A DNA stretch of 64,000 nucleotides from Kitasatospora phosalacinea (lineage in GTDB: Bacteria > Actinomycetota > Actinomycetes > Streptomycetales > Streptomycetaceae), in the NCBI RefSeq assembly GCF_000716545.1, contig NZ_JNWZ01000040.1, forward strand, positions 1-64,000, given 5' to 3'. The notes under the pieces were generated by a model. The model did no database searches and was not told where the DNA came from. It saw only the letters and a list, made by a program, of their open reading frames with translations. A program made the position numbers and the translations under genes. The first letter of the stretch is position 1; every line of letters begins with the position of its first letter. Below are positions 53,482 to 62,906 of the stretch, piece by piece.

Positions 53482-54774
53482 GTGGCCAGCCCGTCCAATG
53501 ACCGCCGCCAGTTCCTCGGCCTGCTGTCGCTGCCCGAGCGCCGCTACCTCACCGACGCGCTGCGCACCGAGACGGTCGGCGGCGTACTGCTGCTGGTGGC
53601 CGCGGCGGTCGCGCTGTTCTGGGCGAACCTGTGGCCGCACGCGTACGAGACGGTGCTGGACTACACGGTCGGGCCGAGCGGGCCGCTGCACCTGGACCTC
53701 TCGCTGGAGGCCTGGGCGCAGGACGGGCTGCTGACAATCTTCTTCTTCGTGGCGGGCATCGAGCTGAAGCGCGAGTTCGTGGCAGGGGAGCTGCGCACGC
53801 CGAGCGCGGCGCTGCTGCCGGTGGTGGCGGCGCTGTGCGGGGTGCTGCTGCCGGCGGTGCTGTTCACGGCGGTCAACGTGGCCGCGTCGAACGGGCACCC
53901 GGCGGGCTGGGCGATCCCGACCGCGACCGACATCGCCTTCGCGCTGGGCGTGCTGGCGGTGGTGGGCAGCCACCTGCCGTCCGCGCTGCGGGCGTTCCTG
54001 CTGACCCTGGCGGTGGTGGACGACCTGATCGCGATCCTGATCATCGCGGTCTTCTACTCGTCCGGGATCAGGTTCTGGGCGCTGGGGGCGGCGCTGGCGG
54101 GGCTGGTGCTGTTCTGGTTCCTGCACCGGCGCGGGGTGCACGGCTGGTGGCTGTACGTGCCGCTGGCGTTGGTGATCTGGGCGCTGATGCACGAGAGCGG
54201 GGTGCACGCCACGGTGGCGGGCGTGGCGATGGGCCTGCTGCTGCGCTGCCACCGCGAGGAGGGCGAGGAGCAGTCGCCCGGCGAGCACATCGAGCACCTG
54301 GTGCGGCCGCTGTCGGCGGGGCTGGCGGTGCCGGTGTTCGCGCTGTTCGCGGCGGGCGTGCCGGTGTCGGCGGAGATCCTGGGCGAGGTGTTCACCCAGC
54401 CGGCGCCGCTGGGCATCGTGATCGGCCTGCTGGTCGGCAAGTCGATGGGCATCTTCGGCGGCACCTGGCTGGCGGCCCGCTACACCCGGGCCACCTTGAA
54501 CCCGCAGCTGACCTGGTCCGACCTGGTGGCGCTGGCCACCGTCGCGGGCATCGGCTTCACGGTGTCGCTGCTGATCAGCGACCTGGCCTTCCCGGACGAC
54601 CACCACTTGGCCCAACTGTGCAAGGAAGCCGTGCTGGTCGGATCGCTGGCCTGCGCGGTGGTCGGCTCGCTGCTGCTGAAGCGGCGCAACCGGCACTACC
54701 GGGAGCTCTACGACGAGGAGAACCGGGACGAGGACGGCGACGGCGTCCCCGATGTGTACCAGCGGCAGGGATGA
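53482..54774 (+). CDS. nhaA: Na+/H+ antiporter NhaA
   Basis: A 430-residue membrane protein with about twelve hydrophobic segments. FFFVAGIELKREFVAGEL, PTATDIAFALGVL and LAVVDDLIAILI carry the conserved Asp residues, including the DD pair that binds sodium and protons. It expels sodium using the proton gradient. The start is GTG at 53482 after AGGAGG. The tail ends in an acidic cytosolic stretch (ENRDEDGDG). Confidence 0.93.
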   Translation: MASPSNDRRQFLGLLSLPERRYLTDALRTETVGGVLLLVAAAVALFWANLWPHAYETVLDYTVGPSGPLHLDLSLEAWAQDGLLTIFFFVAGIELKREFVAGELRTPSAALLPVVAALCGVLLPAVLFTAVNVAASNGHPAGWAIPTATDIAFALGVLAVVGSHLPSALRAFLLTLAVVDDLIAILIIAVFYSSGIRFWALGAALAGLVLFWFLHRRGVHGWWLYVPLALVIWALMHESGVHATVAGVAMGLLLRCHREEGEEQSPGEHIEHLVRPLSAGLAVPVFALFAAGVPVSAEILGEVFTQPAPLGIVIGLLVGKSMGIFGGTWLAARYTRATLNPQLTWSDLVALATVAGIGFTVSLLISDLAFPDDHHLAQLCKEAVLVGSLACAVVGSLLLKRRNRHYRELYDEENRDEDGDGVPDVYQRQG

Positions 54775-54900
54775 CACGCCCCCGGGCGGGTACCCGGAGT
54801 GGTGCCCGACTCGCCGGTAGGGGCATGATGCTGAGCTGACAGTCACTTGCGTGACGCGCACTCAGCACGCCCCACCAGCCCGTTGAACGGAGACCTCCCG

Positions 54901-55371
54901 ATGGCCGCAGGAGCCGCACCCCCGAACGGCCGCACCCCGCACGAGGGCGAGCGGACCATCGGCGAGCTGTTCGCCGACGCCACCGCCGAGCTGTCCAGCC
55001 TGGTGCACGACGAGATCGCGCTGGCCAAGGCCGAGATCAAGGCGGACGTGGTGCGCGGCGGCATCGGCACCGCGGCCGGCGTGGTGGCCGGCGTGGTGGC
55101 GCTGGCCTCGATCCCGATGTTCTCCTTCGCCTTCGCCTGGGGGCTGCAGGCGCTGGGCATCACCACCGGCTGGTCGTTCGCCATCGTCGGCGGGGCGTAC
55201 GTGCTGATCGCCGCGCTGCTGGCGTTCCTGATGATCCGGTACTTCAAGAAGATCCGGAAGCCGGAGCGGACCATCGCCGGCGCCCAGGCCACCGCCCAGG
55301 TGTTGAAGCACGCCAGGCCGCGGCCGGCCACCAAGGAGGAGATCGACCGGGGGCTCGGCCGGATCCAGTGA
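54901..55371 (+). CDS. Phage-holin-family (DUF1469-like) membrane protein
   Basis: A 156-residue protein: an amphipathic N-terminal region ELFADATAELSSLVHDEI, then ALAKAEIKADV, two strong membrane helices (about 60-85 and 95-120) with a short turn, and a basic tail. This is the actinobacterial holin-superfamily III layout. Despite the name, a role in lysis is not implied. ATG 54901 has GGAG upstream. It sits between nhaA and an alpha/beta hydrolase on the same strand. Confidence 0.8.
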   Translation: MAAGAAPPNGRTPHEGERTIGELFADATAELSSLVHDEIALAKAEIKADVVRGGIGTAAGVVAGVVALASIPMFSFAFAWGLQALGITTGWSFAIVGGAYVLIAALLAFLMIRYFKKIRKPERTIAGAQATAQVLKHARPRPATKEEIDRGLGRIQ

Positions 55372-55448
55372 GCGGCGGCCGGTAACGGTTGCGCGCGTGC
55401 ACGAGCGCCGGGCGGGTACGAGGGGGGCGGATATGACAGGCTGCGGGT

Positions 55449-56417
55449 ATGTCGTTGGACCAGAAGCCCGTGGATGAGACCGCTCCCGTCCCCGCCCCGA
55501 CCGCGCCCGCGGAGCCGTGGAGCGTCCGCTCGGCCGGGCCGTGGACGCACCGGGACCTGGCGGCGAACGGCGCGCGCTTCCACATCGCCGAGCTCGGCGA
55601 GGGCCCGCTGGTGCTGTTGGTGCACGGCTGGCCCGAGTACTGGTGGGCGTGGCGGCACCAGCTGACGGCGCTGGCCGGGGCGGGCTTCCGGGCGGTGGCG
55701 CTGGACCTGCGCGGCATGGGCGGTTCGGACCGCACCCCGCGCGGCTACGACCCGGGCAACCTGGCGCTGGACGTCACCGGCGTGATCCGCTCGCTCGGCG
55801 AGCGGCGGGCGCACCTGGTCGGGCACGCCACCGGCGGCACGCTGGCCTGGGTGGCGGCGGTGATGCGCCCGTCGGTGATCCGCAGCCTGACGGTGGTGTC
55901 GGCGGCGCACCCGCGGCACCTGCGCCGGGCGCTGCTGACCGACCGCAAGCAGATCGCCGCGTTCGAGCACGTGCTGGGCTTCCAGCGGCCGTGGATCCCG
56001 GAGCGCCGGCTGGTCGCGGACGACGGGGCGCTGGTGGGCGAGTACCTGCGGGCCTGGACGGGGCCGGACATGCTGCCCGTCGAGGCGGTGGCGGCGTACC
56101 GGAAGGCGATCCAGGTGCCGAGCACCGCGCACTGCTCGATCGAGCCGTACCGCTGGCTGATGCGGTCGATGGCGCGGCCGGACGGCATCCAGTTCGCGCG
56201 CCGGATGAAGCGGGAGATCACCGCGCCGGTGCTGCACGTGCAGGGGGCCGCCGACCCGGTGCTGCTGCCGCGGACGGCGCTGGGGGCGGGCGAGTTCGTG
56301 TCGGCGCCGTACCGGTGGCGGCTGATGCCGGAGGTCGGGCACTTCCCGCACGAGGAGGCTCCGGAGGAGTTCAGCGCGGAGCTGATCGAGTGGGTCCGGC
56401 AGCACGGGGAGGACTGA
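55449..56417 (+). CDS. Alpha/beta hydrolase (epoxide-hydrolase-like) with an altered nucleophile position
   Basis: A 322-residue protein with LVHGWPEYWWAWRHQL (oxyanion HGWP motif), ALDLRGMGGSD, and EVGHFPHEEAPEEF (catalytic His). At the nucleophile elbow, where epoxide hydrolases have GHDxGG and esterases GxSxG, it reads LVGHATGGTLAW, so Ala stands in place of Asp or Ser. Unless another residue takes over, it may be inactive or act without a covalent step. ATG 55449; the gene is probably cotranscribed with the holin-like gene 77 bases upstream. Confidence 0.8.
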   Translation: MSLDQKPVDETAPVPAPTAPAEPWSVRSAGPWTHRDLAANGARFHIAELGEGPLVLLVHGWPEYWWAWRHQLTALAGAGFRAVALDLRGMGGSDRTPRGYDPGNLALDVTGVIRSLGERRAHLVGHATGGTLAWVAAVMRPSVIRSLTVVSAAHPRHLRRALLTDRKQIAAFEHVLGFQRPWIPERRLVADDGALVGEYLRAWTGPDMLPVEAVAAYRKAIQVPSTAHCSIEPYRWLMRSMARPDGIQFARRMKREITAPVLHVQGAADPVLLPRTALGAGEFVSAPYRWRLMPEVGHFPHEEAPEEFSAELIEWVRQHGED

Positions 56418-56550
56418 GCGGGGCCGGGCGGGCGGCGGCCCAACGGCCCTCCGCTCCCCCACAGTTGGCGCCGTTCATATGACAAGCGCATAGGCCGGTA
56501 GGAGGGCCCGGCGGCGGTTACTCCGGGCGGGCCCGGGGAATCCCTCCGGT

Positions 56551-56754
56551 ATGACCTGGATGCCCGAACGAGAAGCCCAGCCGCGCCGGAGCCGCCGTGG
56601 CAACAGCAGCTCGCAGCCGCACGTCCCGCAGCCGGAGTGGCCCTACGAGCCGACCGGGCGGACACCACGCGGCGCGGGGTACCGGCTCGGCATTCCGAAG
56701 ATCATCGGACGGCGCGCCCGCTGGGTCGGCGCCCGGCTCCGCCGGGAGGGGTGA
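56551..56754 (+). CDS. Possible small basic hypothetical protein
   Basis: A 67-residue frame, MTWMPEREAQPRRSRRG onward, rich in Arg and Pro, lies in the 417-base gap between the alpha/beta hydrolase and the next convergent gene. No family is recognised and the ribosome site is weak. A strong hairpin follows its stop by 24 bases, which gives slight support for transcription through it. It may not be a gene. Confidence 0.3.
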   Translation: MTWMPEREAQPRRSRRGNSSSQPHVPQPEWPYEPTGRTPRGAGYRLGIPKIIGRRARWVGARLRREG

Positions 56755-56777
56755 AGCCCGCCGACGGCACGCGCAAC

Positions 56778-56820
56778 GGCCGGGGCCGGTACGGAGGAGT
56801 CCTCCGTACCGGCCCCGGCC
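56778..56820. terminator. Very strong hairpin between convergent units
   Basis: A perfect 20-bp stem, GGCCGGGGCCGGTACGGAGG with its complement, closes on a 3-nt loop (AGT). It lies 14 bases from the end of the minus-strand gene and can end transcription from both directions. Confidence 0.85.
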
Positions 56821-56834
56821 CCGTCGGCGGGCGT

Positions 56835-57536
56835 TCAGCTCAGGACGGTCGGCGAGATCGCGGTGGACCACAGCAGCAGCGCGAACGTCGCCAGCGTCAT
56901 GACCGGGACCAGGATCTTGGTCTCCACCTTGTTGCCGGTGCGCTTGATCAGCACGACCTCGTAGCGCTCCTTGTGCGGCCACAGCAGCGGCGAGCCCTGC
57001 TTGGTCAGGCAGTCACCGAGCAGGTGCGCCAGGGTGCCCAGGGCCACCGCGTACGGCAGCCAGCCCGGAGCGCTCGGCAGCCAGTGGAGCAGGCCGAAGG
57101 TGCCGAGCGCGGCCAGGCCCATCACGGTGATCCAGCCCTGCGGGCCGTCCCCCGGCGGGTGCAGGTGAAGCGCCTTGATCGCCATCGCGAGCAGGAAGAA
57201 CGTCAGGCCGATGGTGAAGTTCCGGCCCAGGTAGGTGATCCCGGCCCAGCTGCCGCCGCCCATCAGGGCCACGAACAGCAGCGAGTGGGTGGCGTGCCGG
57301 TGGCCGCCGGAGACCCAGGCCACGAACTGGCACAGCACCTTGGAGATGGGACCGAGGAAGTTGGCGATGGTGCCGTCGTGGTGGTCCAGGTCCGGTAGGA
57401 GGGCCGCGCCCGCGCACAGCACGGTGCCCATCAGCACGTCGGCCGGCTGCAGGTGCATGCCCATCAGCGGCGGGACGAACGGCGCGGTGGCCGCGAACAG
57501 CAGAGCGCCGCTGACCGCGTGCGAGTGACCCATCAT
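56835..57536 (-). CDS. Membrane-bound metal-dependent hydrolase (YdjM-like)
   Basis: A 233-residue protein with five or six membrane segments and the metal-binding features of the YdjM/LexA-regulated family: GHSHAVSGAL at the start, LLPDLDHHDG, GGHRHATHSLL and LAHLLGDCLT. Its physiological substrate is unknown. The first of two tandem ATG codons (57536) is used. The gene ends at a strong bidirectional hairpin. Confidence 0.82.
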   Translation of the reverse strand: MMGHSHAVSGALLFAATAPFVPPLMGMHLQPADVLMGTVLCAGAALLPDLDHHDGTIANFLGPISKVLCQFVAWVSGGHRHATHSLLFVALMGGGSWAGITYLGRNFTIGLTFFLLAMAIKALHLHPPGDGPQGWITVMGLAALGTFGLLHWLPSAPGWLPYAVALGTLAHLLGDCLTKQGSPLLWPHKERYEVVLIKRTGNKVETKILVPVMTLATFALLLWSTAISPTVLS

Positions 57537-57661
57537 GACGTGTGTCCGACCTCCCGTGGGGCTCCTGGCCATGGCGGCCCGGTTGGGCCGTTCGGGTGAG
57601 CTCGGCCGACGCTACCAGGAGCGGTGGACGGTCCGTCAGGGCCTGCTCGGCGGGCGGACGG

Positions 57662-58846
57662 TCACAGCGCGCAACCCTCGGTGCTGACCTTGCCGGTGGC
57701 GGCGGCGCCCTGCGCCACGTCCTCCCTGACCTCGGCGGCGGTCAGCACGTAACCGGTGTCGGAGCTGTCCAGCGACTTGGCGAACACCACCCCGTACACC
57801 TGGCCGTCCGGGGTGAGCAGCGGGCCGCCGCTGTTGCCCTGGCGCACCAGCGAGCGCACCGAGTAGACGTCCCGGACGACCTGGCCGCGGTGGTAGATGT
57901 CCGGGCCGTTGGCCTGGATCCGGCCGCGGACGCGGGCGGGCTGGACGTTGAACGAGCCGTTCTCCGGGAAGCCCGCGACGATCGCCGAGTCGTTGGAGCG
58001 GGCCTCGCCGGCGAAGGCCAGCGGCGGGGCGTTCAGCTTCGGCACGTCCAGCACCGCGATGTCGCGCTGCCAGTCGTAGCGGACCACCGTCGCGTCGTAC
58101 AGCTGGCCGGCGCCGGCGACCTGCACGGTCGGCTCGTCGACGCCGCCGACCACGTGGGCGTTGGTCATCACCCGGTGCGGGGCGAACACGAAGCCGGAGC
58201 CCTCCAGGGTCTTGCCGCAGGAGGCCGCGGTGCCGAGCACCTTCACCAGCGAGCCCTTGGCCCGCAGCACGCCGGGGCTGTTGGCCAGCGCGGGGTCGGG
58301 CGGCTCCACCTCGGTGATCGGCTCCTGCTCGAACGGGTTGAACACCTGAGGGAAGCCGTTGCGGGCCAGGTCCTGGCTGAGGTCGGAGAACCAGTTCGGG
58401 GCGTCGTCGGGCAGCGCCTCCTGCACCGTGCCCAGGATCGTCGAACTGCGGACCTGCTTGGAGACGGTGGGCAGCGAGGTGCCGGCCAGCGCCGAGCCGA
58501 TCAGCCAGGCCACCAGCAGCATGGACAGCACGTTGACCAGCGAGCCGCCGACCGCGTCCAGGGTCTTCGCCCTGTTCCGGCCGATCCGGCCGCGCAGCTT
58601 CCACCCGAAGTGCGTGGTGACCGCCTGCCCGACCGCGGCCAGCACGATCACCACCACCACCGCCACCACCGAGGCGGTGGTGCCCGGCGAGAGGTGGCGC
58701 AGCAGCAGCGGCAGCAGTTGGACGGCGACCAGGCCACCGCCGAGGAAGCCCAGCACCGAGAGCGCGCCGACCACGAACCCCTGCCGATAGCCGGACACGG
58801 CGAAGCCGAGCGCGGCGGCGATCAGCAGCAGATCCAGGACATTCAC
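57662..58846 (-). CDS. marP: MarP-family membrane serine protease
   Basis: A 394-residue protein with four N-terminal membrane helices of the colicin-V-production type (about 1-115), followed by a trypsin-like domain outside the membrane: MTNAHVVGG (His), RDIAVLDV (Asp) and RQGNSGGPLL (Ser). Two Cys, in AASCGKTLEG and near the end in STEGCAL, could form a disulfide. In mycobacteria MarP is needed for acid tolerance. ATG 58846. Complete triad, so probably active. Confidence 0.9.
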   Translation of the reverse strand: MNVLDLLLIAAALGFAVSGYRQGFVVGALSVLGFLGGGLVAVQLLPLLLRHLSPGTTASVVAVVVVIVLAAVGQAVTTHFGWKLRGRIGRNRAKTLDAVGGSLVNVLSMLLVAWLIGSALAGTSLPTVSKQVRSSTILGTVQEALPDDAPNWFSDLSQDLARNGFPQVFNPFEQEPITEVEPPDPALANSPGVLRAKGSLVKVLGTAASCGKTLEGSGFVFAPHRVMTNAHVVGGVDEPTVQVAGAGQLYDATVVRYDWQRDIAVLDVPKLNAPPLAFAGEARSNDSAIVAGFPENGSFNVQPARVRGRIQANGPDIYHRGQVVRDVYSVRSLVRQGNSGGPLLTPDGQVYGVVFAKSLDSSDTGYVLTAAEVREDVAQGAAATGKVSTEGCAL

Positions 58847-59010
58847 CCGAACACCCTCCCACGTCCCGCCGGGCGGGGGACACCGGTCCCCGGCCGTCGC
58901 CCGATCGGGTCAACCCGGCGGGCAGCGGACCCGGGACGGTTGGGACGGTCTGACCATCCGACCTCACGAACAGCCGACCGGACGACGACCGGGGAACAGG
59001 GAGCCGAACC

Positions 59011-59802
59011 ATGGAGCAACCCAGGTGGGACGTGCCGGTGGTGGACCGCACCGAGTTCCAACCGGCCCTGGACGTCCCGCCGCCGGGCCCGCAGAACCGG
59101 CTCACCGTGCTGCTGCGCCTGCTGCTGCTCGTCCCGCAGTACGTGGTGCTGTGGGTGCTGTCGATCATCGCCTTCGCGGTCGTGGTGATCGGCTGGTTCG
59201 GTGCGCTGTTCGCCGGCCGGCTGCCGCGGTTCGCCGCCGACTGGCTGAGCGGGTTCCTGGCGTACGACACCCGGGTCTACGCCTCGACGCTGCTGCTCAC
59301 CGACCGCTACCCGCCGTTCCGGTTCGAGGCCCCGGACCACCCGGTGCGGATCGAACTGCGCGCGGGCGGGCCGCTGAACCGGCTGGCGGTGTTCTTCCGG
59401 CTGCTGCTGGCGGTCCCCGCCGCGATCGTCCAGGGGCTGCTGCAGACCGGCTGGTGGGCGCTGTCCTTCATCAGCTGGCTGGTGGTGCTGGTGCTCGGCC
59501 GGATGCCGCGGGCGCTGTTCGGGGCCACCGCGGCGGTGCTGCGCTACCGGATGCGGTTCCAGGCGTACCTGATGATGCTGACCCCGGCCTACCCCAAGGC
59601 CGTGTTCGGCGACCCGGCCGACTCCGAGCCGGTCCGCTCCGCGACCCGGCCGCTGGTGCTGACCGGGGCCGCGAAGGCGCTGCTGGTGGTCTACCTGGTG
59701 CTCGGGGTGATCGGGTCGGCGGCGAGCTCGGTGACCAACGACTGGAACGGGTACGGGGACGACGGGGACACCGTGTCGACCACGGCGCCGCTGCCGCGCT
59801 GA
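59011..59802 (+). CDS. DUF4389 membrane protein
   Basis: A 263-residue protein with two repeats of the DUF4389 pattern: NRLTVLLRLLLLVPQYVVLW and NRLAVFFRLLLAVPAAIV, each followed by a second hydrophobic segment (FAVVVIGWFGALFAGRLP; FISWLVVLVLGRMP). A final membrane helix (LLVVYLVLGVIGS) leads to a short polar tail. Function unknown. ATG 59011; it converges on the NUDIX gene with an 7-base gap. Confidence 0.8.
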   Translation: MEQPRWDVPVVDRTEFQPALDVPPPGPQNRLTVLLRLLLLVPQYVVLWVLSIIAFAVVVIGWFGALFAGRLPRFAADWLSGFLAYDTRVYASTLLLTDRYPPFRFEAPDHPVRIELRAGGPLNRLAVFFRLLLAVPAAIVQGLLQTGWWALSFISWLVVLVLGRMPRALFGATAAVLRYRMRFQAYLMMLTPAYPKAVFGDPADSEPVRSATRPLVLTGAAKALLVVYLVLGVIGSAASSVTNDWNGYGDDGDTVSTTAPLPR

Positions 59803-59809
59803 GGGGCGC

Positions 59810-60508
59810 TCAGCCGCTCCGCCGCGACAGTTCGACGGCCTCCGCGGAGAGCTCCACGGTGCGCCGGGTGTCCCAGGGCCGCTCCAGGCCGCTGAAGTGC
59901 AGCACCCGGTCGATCACCCCGGCGGTGAAGCCCCACACCAGGCGGCCGGCCACCTGGAAGGCGGGCCCGGTGAAACCGGACGGGTGGCGCAGCTTCGCCC
60001 GGTTCGCCGGGTCGGTCAGCTCGGCCAGCGGCACCCGGAACACCGCGCCGGTCTCCGCCGGGTCGACCACCTCCACCGGCGACTCCCGGCGCCACCAGCC
60101 CAGCACCGGCGTCACCACGAACCCGCTGACCGGGATGTACAGGGCCGGCAGCCGGGCGAACAGCTGCACCCCGGAGGCGTCCAGGCCGGTCTCCTCGACC
60201 GCCTCGCGCAGCGCCGCCGCGAGCGGGCCGCTGCCCGCCGGGTCGCCGTCCTCCGGGTCCAGCGCGCCGCCCGGGAAGGACGGCTGGCCCGCGTGCGAGC
60301 GCAGGCTGCGGGCCCGCTCGATCAGCAGCAGGTCCGGCCCGTCGGGGCCCTCGCCGAACAGCATCAGCACCGCCGACGGGCGGCCCCCCTCGGCGGGCGG
60401 CAGGAAGCGGCTCAGCTGCTCGGGCACCGCCCGCTCGGCGGCCTCCCGCACCGGCACCAACCACGCCGGCAGGCCGTCCCGGACCAGCACCGGGGGCGTC
60501 GTCGTCAT
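59810..60508 (-). CDS. NUDIX hydrolase, CoA-pyrophosphatase type (NudL/YeaB-like)
   Basis: A 232-residue protein with [16 protein letters not shown], the CoA-binding [15 protein letters not shown] pattern in part, and a NUDIX box in [16 protein letters not shown]. Members cleave CoA to 4'-phosphopantetheine and 3',5'-ADP. The ATG overlaps the nth stop by four bases (ATGA), so it is translated with endonuclease III. Note that an aspartate-rich stretch lengthens the box compared with a standard NUDIX. Confidence 0.88.
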   Translation of the reverse strand: MTTTPPVLVRDGLPAWLVPVREAAERAVPEQLSRFLPPAEGGRPSAVLMLFGEGPDGPDLLLIERARSLRSHAGQPSFPGGALDPEDGDPAGSGPLAAALREAVEETGLDASGVQLFARLPALYIPVSGFVVTPVLGWWRRESPVEVVDPAETGAVFRVPLAELTDPANRAKLRHPSGFTGPAFQVAGRLVWGFTAGVIDRVLHFSGLERPWDTRRTVELSAEAVELSRRSG

Positions 60509-61449
60509 GGGGTCTCCTCCGCCGTCTTCGCCGTCTTCGCCGTCTTCACCGTCTTCGGAGCCTTCACGGCCTTCACGGTCTTCGCGCCCTTCGCGCCCTT
60601 CCCGTCCGGCAGGGCCCGCGGGTCGGTGTCCGGCAGCGGGTGGCCGACGGCCAGTTCGGCGCGGGCCGCGGCCTCGCCCGGGAAGTCGGCCGGGGGGCGC
60701 AGGCGCTGGCCGGGCTGCCCGGCCAGCTCGTACTTGAGCAGCTTGCGGGCCAGTTCCGGGTCGGTCTCCCCGATGCCGTACGAGGGGCACAGCGGCGCGA
60801 TCGGGCAGGCCCCGCAGGCGGGCTTGCGGGCGTGGCAGACCCGGCGGCCGTGGAAGACCACCCGGTGCGAGAGCATCGTCCACTCCGACTTCGGGAAGAT
60901 CGCCATCACGTCGGCCTCGACCTTCTCCGGGTCCTCCTCGGCCGTCCAGCCGAAGCGGCGGGCGAGGCGCCCGAAGTGGGTGTCGACAGTGATGCCCGCC
61001 CCTCCGAAAGCGTTCCCGATCACCACGTTGGCGGTCTTGCGGCCCACGCCGGGCAGCGTGACCAGGTCCTCCAGCTCGTGCGGCACCTCGCCGCCGAAGC
61101 GGTCGCGCAGCGCGATCGACAGGCCGATCAGCGACTTCGCCTTGGCCCGGAAGAACCCGGTGGGCCGGATGACCTCCTCCAGCTCCTCGGGGACGGCCGC
61201 CGCGAGGTCCTCCGGCGCCGGGTACTTCGCGAACAGCGCCGGTGTGGTCTGGTTCACCCGCAGGTCGGTGGTCTGCGCCGACAGCACGGTCGCCACCAGC
61301 AGTTGGAACGGCCCGTCGAAGTCCAGCTCCGGGTGCGCGTACGGGTACAGCTCCGCCAGCTCACGGTTGATCCTCCGGGCCCGCCGCACCATCCCCAGGT
61401 GCGTTTCGGGCTTCTTCCGCCCGGCCTTCGCGACCTTGCTCTCTGCCAT
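60505..61449 (-). CDS. nth: Endonuclease III
   Basis: A DNA glycosylase/AP lyase that removes oxidised pyrimidines. It has the helix-hairpin-helix [18 protein letters not shown] with the catalytic Lys, [13 protein letters not shown] with the catalytic Asp, and the iron-sulfur ligands in [17 protein letters not shown]. The normal enzyme ends near residue 245. This one has a further tail of about 40 residues rich in Lys, Ala and Thr ([10 protein letters not shown]), resembling the tail of TopA. ATG 61449; it overlaps the NUDIX gene. Confidence 0.94.
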   Translation of the reverse strand: MAESKVAKAGRKKPETHLGMVRRARRINRELAELYPYAHPELDFDGPFQLLVATVLSAQTTDLRVNQTTPALFAKYPAPEDLAAAVPEELEEVIRPTGFFRAKAKSLIGLSIALRDRFGGEVPHELEDLVTLPGVGRKTANVVIGNAFGGAGITVDTHFGRLARRFGWTAEEDPEKVEADVMAIFPKSEWTMLSHRVVFHGRRVCHARKPACGACPIAPLCPSYGIGETDPELARKLLKYELAGQPGQRLRPPADFPGEAAARAELAVGHPLPDTDPRALPDGKGAKGAKTVKAVKAPKTVKTAKTAKTAEETP

Positions 61450-61703
61450 GCACGAAGGCTACGCCGAAGCGGCCGGGCCCCGGCCCGGAATCGGCCGCAC
61501 CCGGCGGTCCGGGCGCACGGGCCCGTCCGGAGGCGCGGACCGGCCGGCGTGATGCGGACGGCGCGCTCGCCGCGGGAGGCCGGCACGAACCGCCGCGGGT
61601 CGGTGAGCTCACCGGCGCCGTTGGCGGCGGCGACGGCCGTCATCGCGGCCAGGCCGGACGGAGGTGACGGACGGGTGCGCCCGGCTCGGGCGCGGGTGCG
61701 GGG

Positions 61704-62630
61704 TCAGTGGTGGTGGGCCGCGGTGGGTTCGCCGGTGGGCGCGGGGGCCGGGGTGCCGGTGGCGGTGAGGGTGAAGGCGGCGGTGTGGACGGCGCCCTCG
61801 TGCTGGAAGTCGAGGAAGAGCCGGTAGTCGCCCGGGCCGGGGGCGGTCGCCGTGAAGTCGACCTCCGGGCCGGGTGCGGTGGCGCCGTCGCCGGGTTCGC
61901 CGTCCGGGTGGACGTGCAGGTAGCCGAGGTCGCCGGCGCGCAGGACGACCAGGTGGCCGTAGGCGGCGAGGTAGGGGTCGAGGTCGGTGACCGGGCGGCC
62001 GTCCCTGCTCACGGTGAAGGCGAGGCGACCGGGCCGCCCGGGGGTGAGGTCGCCGGCGAGGGTGAGGGTGTAGCCGTCGACGGTGACGGTGCGGCCGGTC
62101 CGCGGCAGGGCGGCCGGGCGGTAGTCGCCGGCAGCGTGCAGGTCGGCGCCGAGGGTGAGCGGGTCGGTCTCGGCGGCCGGGGTGAAGTCGGCGAAGACCC
62201 GGTAGTCGCCGGCCGCCGCGATGGTGGCCGGGGCGGTCCAGGTGCCGTCGGCGGCGCGGACGGGGTGCAGGTGCTGGAAGTCCGTCAGGTCCCGGTTGGC
62301 GACGATCAGGTGGAGCTCCTTCTCGTGCGCGGGCCGGTAGGCGGTGAGCGGCTTCCCGTCCGGGGCCAGGACGCGGAAGCTCAGCTCGGTCGGGCCGCCG
62401 GCCGGGACGACGGCGCGGTCCAGGCTGAGGGCGTAGCCGCGGTCGGCGATCTGCAGGCCGCCGACCGGGTGGTCGCCGTGGGCGGCGGCGGGCGTCGCGC
62501 CTTCGCCGTGGGCGGCGTGCGGCCGGGCGGGGGCCTGGGCGGGGCCGACCGCGTGGCCGATGCCGTACGCGGCGGTGAAGGCGGCGACGAGGCCGGTGGC
62601 GAAGGCGGTGACCTTGAGCGCGGTGTTCAC
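61704..62630 (-). CDS. Secreted or membrane-anchored His-rich protein of the copper locus
   Basis: A 308-residue protein with an N-terminal signal or anchor (VTAFATGLVAAFTAAYGIGHAVG), a His-rich patch (AHGEGATPAAAHGDH), and two beta-sandwich repeats with ELHLIVANRDLTDFQHLHP and GHLVVLRAGDLGYLHVHP, ending in HHH. The His-x-His pairs suggest metal binding at the cell surface. GTG 62630 with AGGAG upstream. It diverges from the CopZ/CopA-type genes over three CsoR-like sites, so it is probably induced by copper. Its biochemical role is unknown. Confidence 0.75.
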   Translation of the reverse strand: MNTALKVTAFATGLVAAFTAAYGIGHAVGPAQAPARPHAAHGEGATPAAAHGDHPVGGLQIADRGYALSLDRAVVPAGGPTELSFRVLAPDGKPLTAYRPAHEKELHLIVANRDLTDFQHLHPVRAADGTWTAPATIAAAGDYRVFADFTPAAETDPLTLGADLHAAGDYRPAALPRTGRTVTVDGYTLTLAGDLTPGRPGRLAFTVSRDGRPVTDLDPYLAAYGHLVVLRAGDLGYLHVHPDGEPGDGATAPGPEVDFTATAPGPGDYRLFLDFQHEGAVHTAAFTLTATGTPAPAPTGEPTAAHHH

Positions 62631-62700
62631 GGCGGGCTCCTGGGGGTGTGCGGGCGGGGGCCGCTCCCGAGGTTCCGGGGCGTCCCGACGCATCGAGTAG

Positions 62701-62717
62701 ATACCCCATGGGGGTAT
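62701..62717. promoter_or_regulatory. CsoR-like operator 1
   Basis: ATACCCC-ATG-GGGGTAT is a perfect 7-3-7 palindrome. It matches the GC-centred, TA-edged palindromes bound by the copper sensor CsoR. It lies 71 bases upstream of the start of the His-rich protein. Confidence 0.72.
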
Positions 62718-62870
62718 GTGTCAACCAGGGCCCGACGGCCCGTCCCGAGTGGAGATGCGGCGCCCGCACGGGGCCGCATGTGCCCAGGTCAGGAGGGTGT
62801 CGTCGAGGGCCGGAAAATCCACCCCCGGGAGAAACGGGGTGCGGCGACCCGGGGGCGACACTTGCGCGAT

Positions 62871-62887
62871 ATACCCCCCCTGGGTAT
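62871..62887. promoter_or_regulatory. CsoR-like operator 2
   Basis: ATACCC-CCCCT-GGGTAT, a 17-base palindrome of the same design, 61 bases before the CopZ-like start. Confidence 0.65.
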
Positions 62888-62906
62888 AACTGGAGACATC
62901 GAGCCG

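Noticed and set aside
54901..55371. Prophage lysis gene
   Set aside because: The holin-family protein stands alone among core genes; no other phage genes lie near it.
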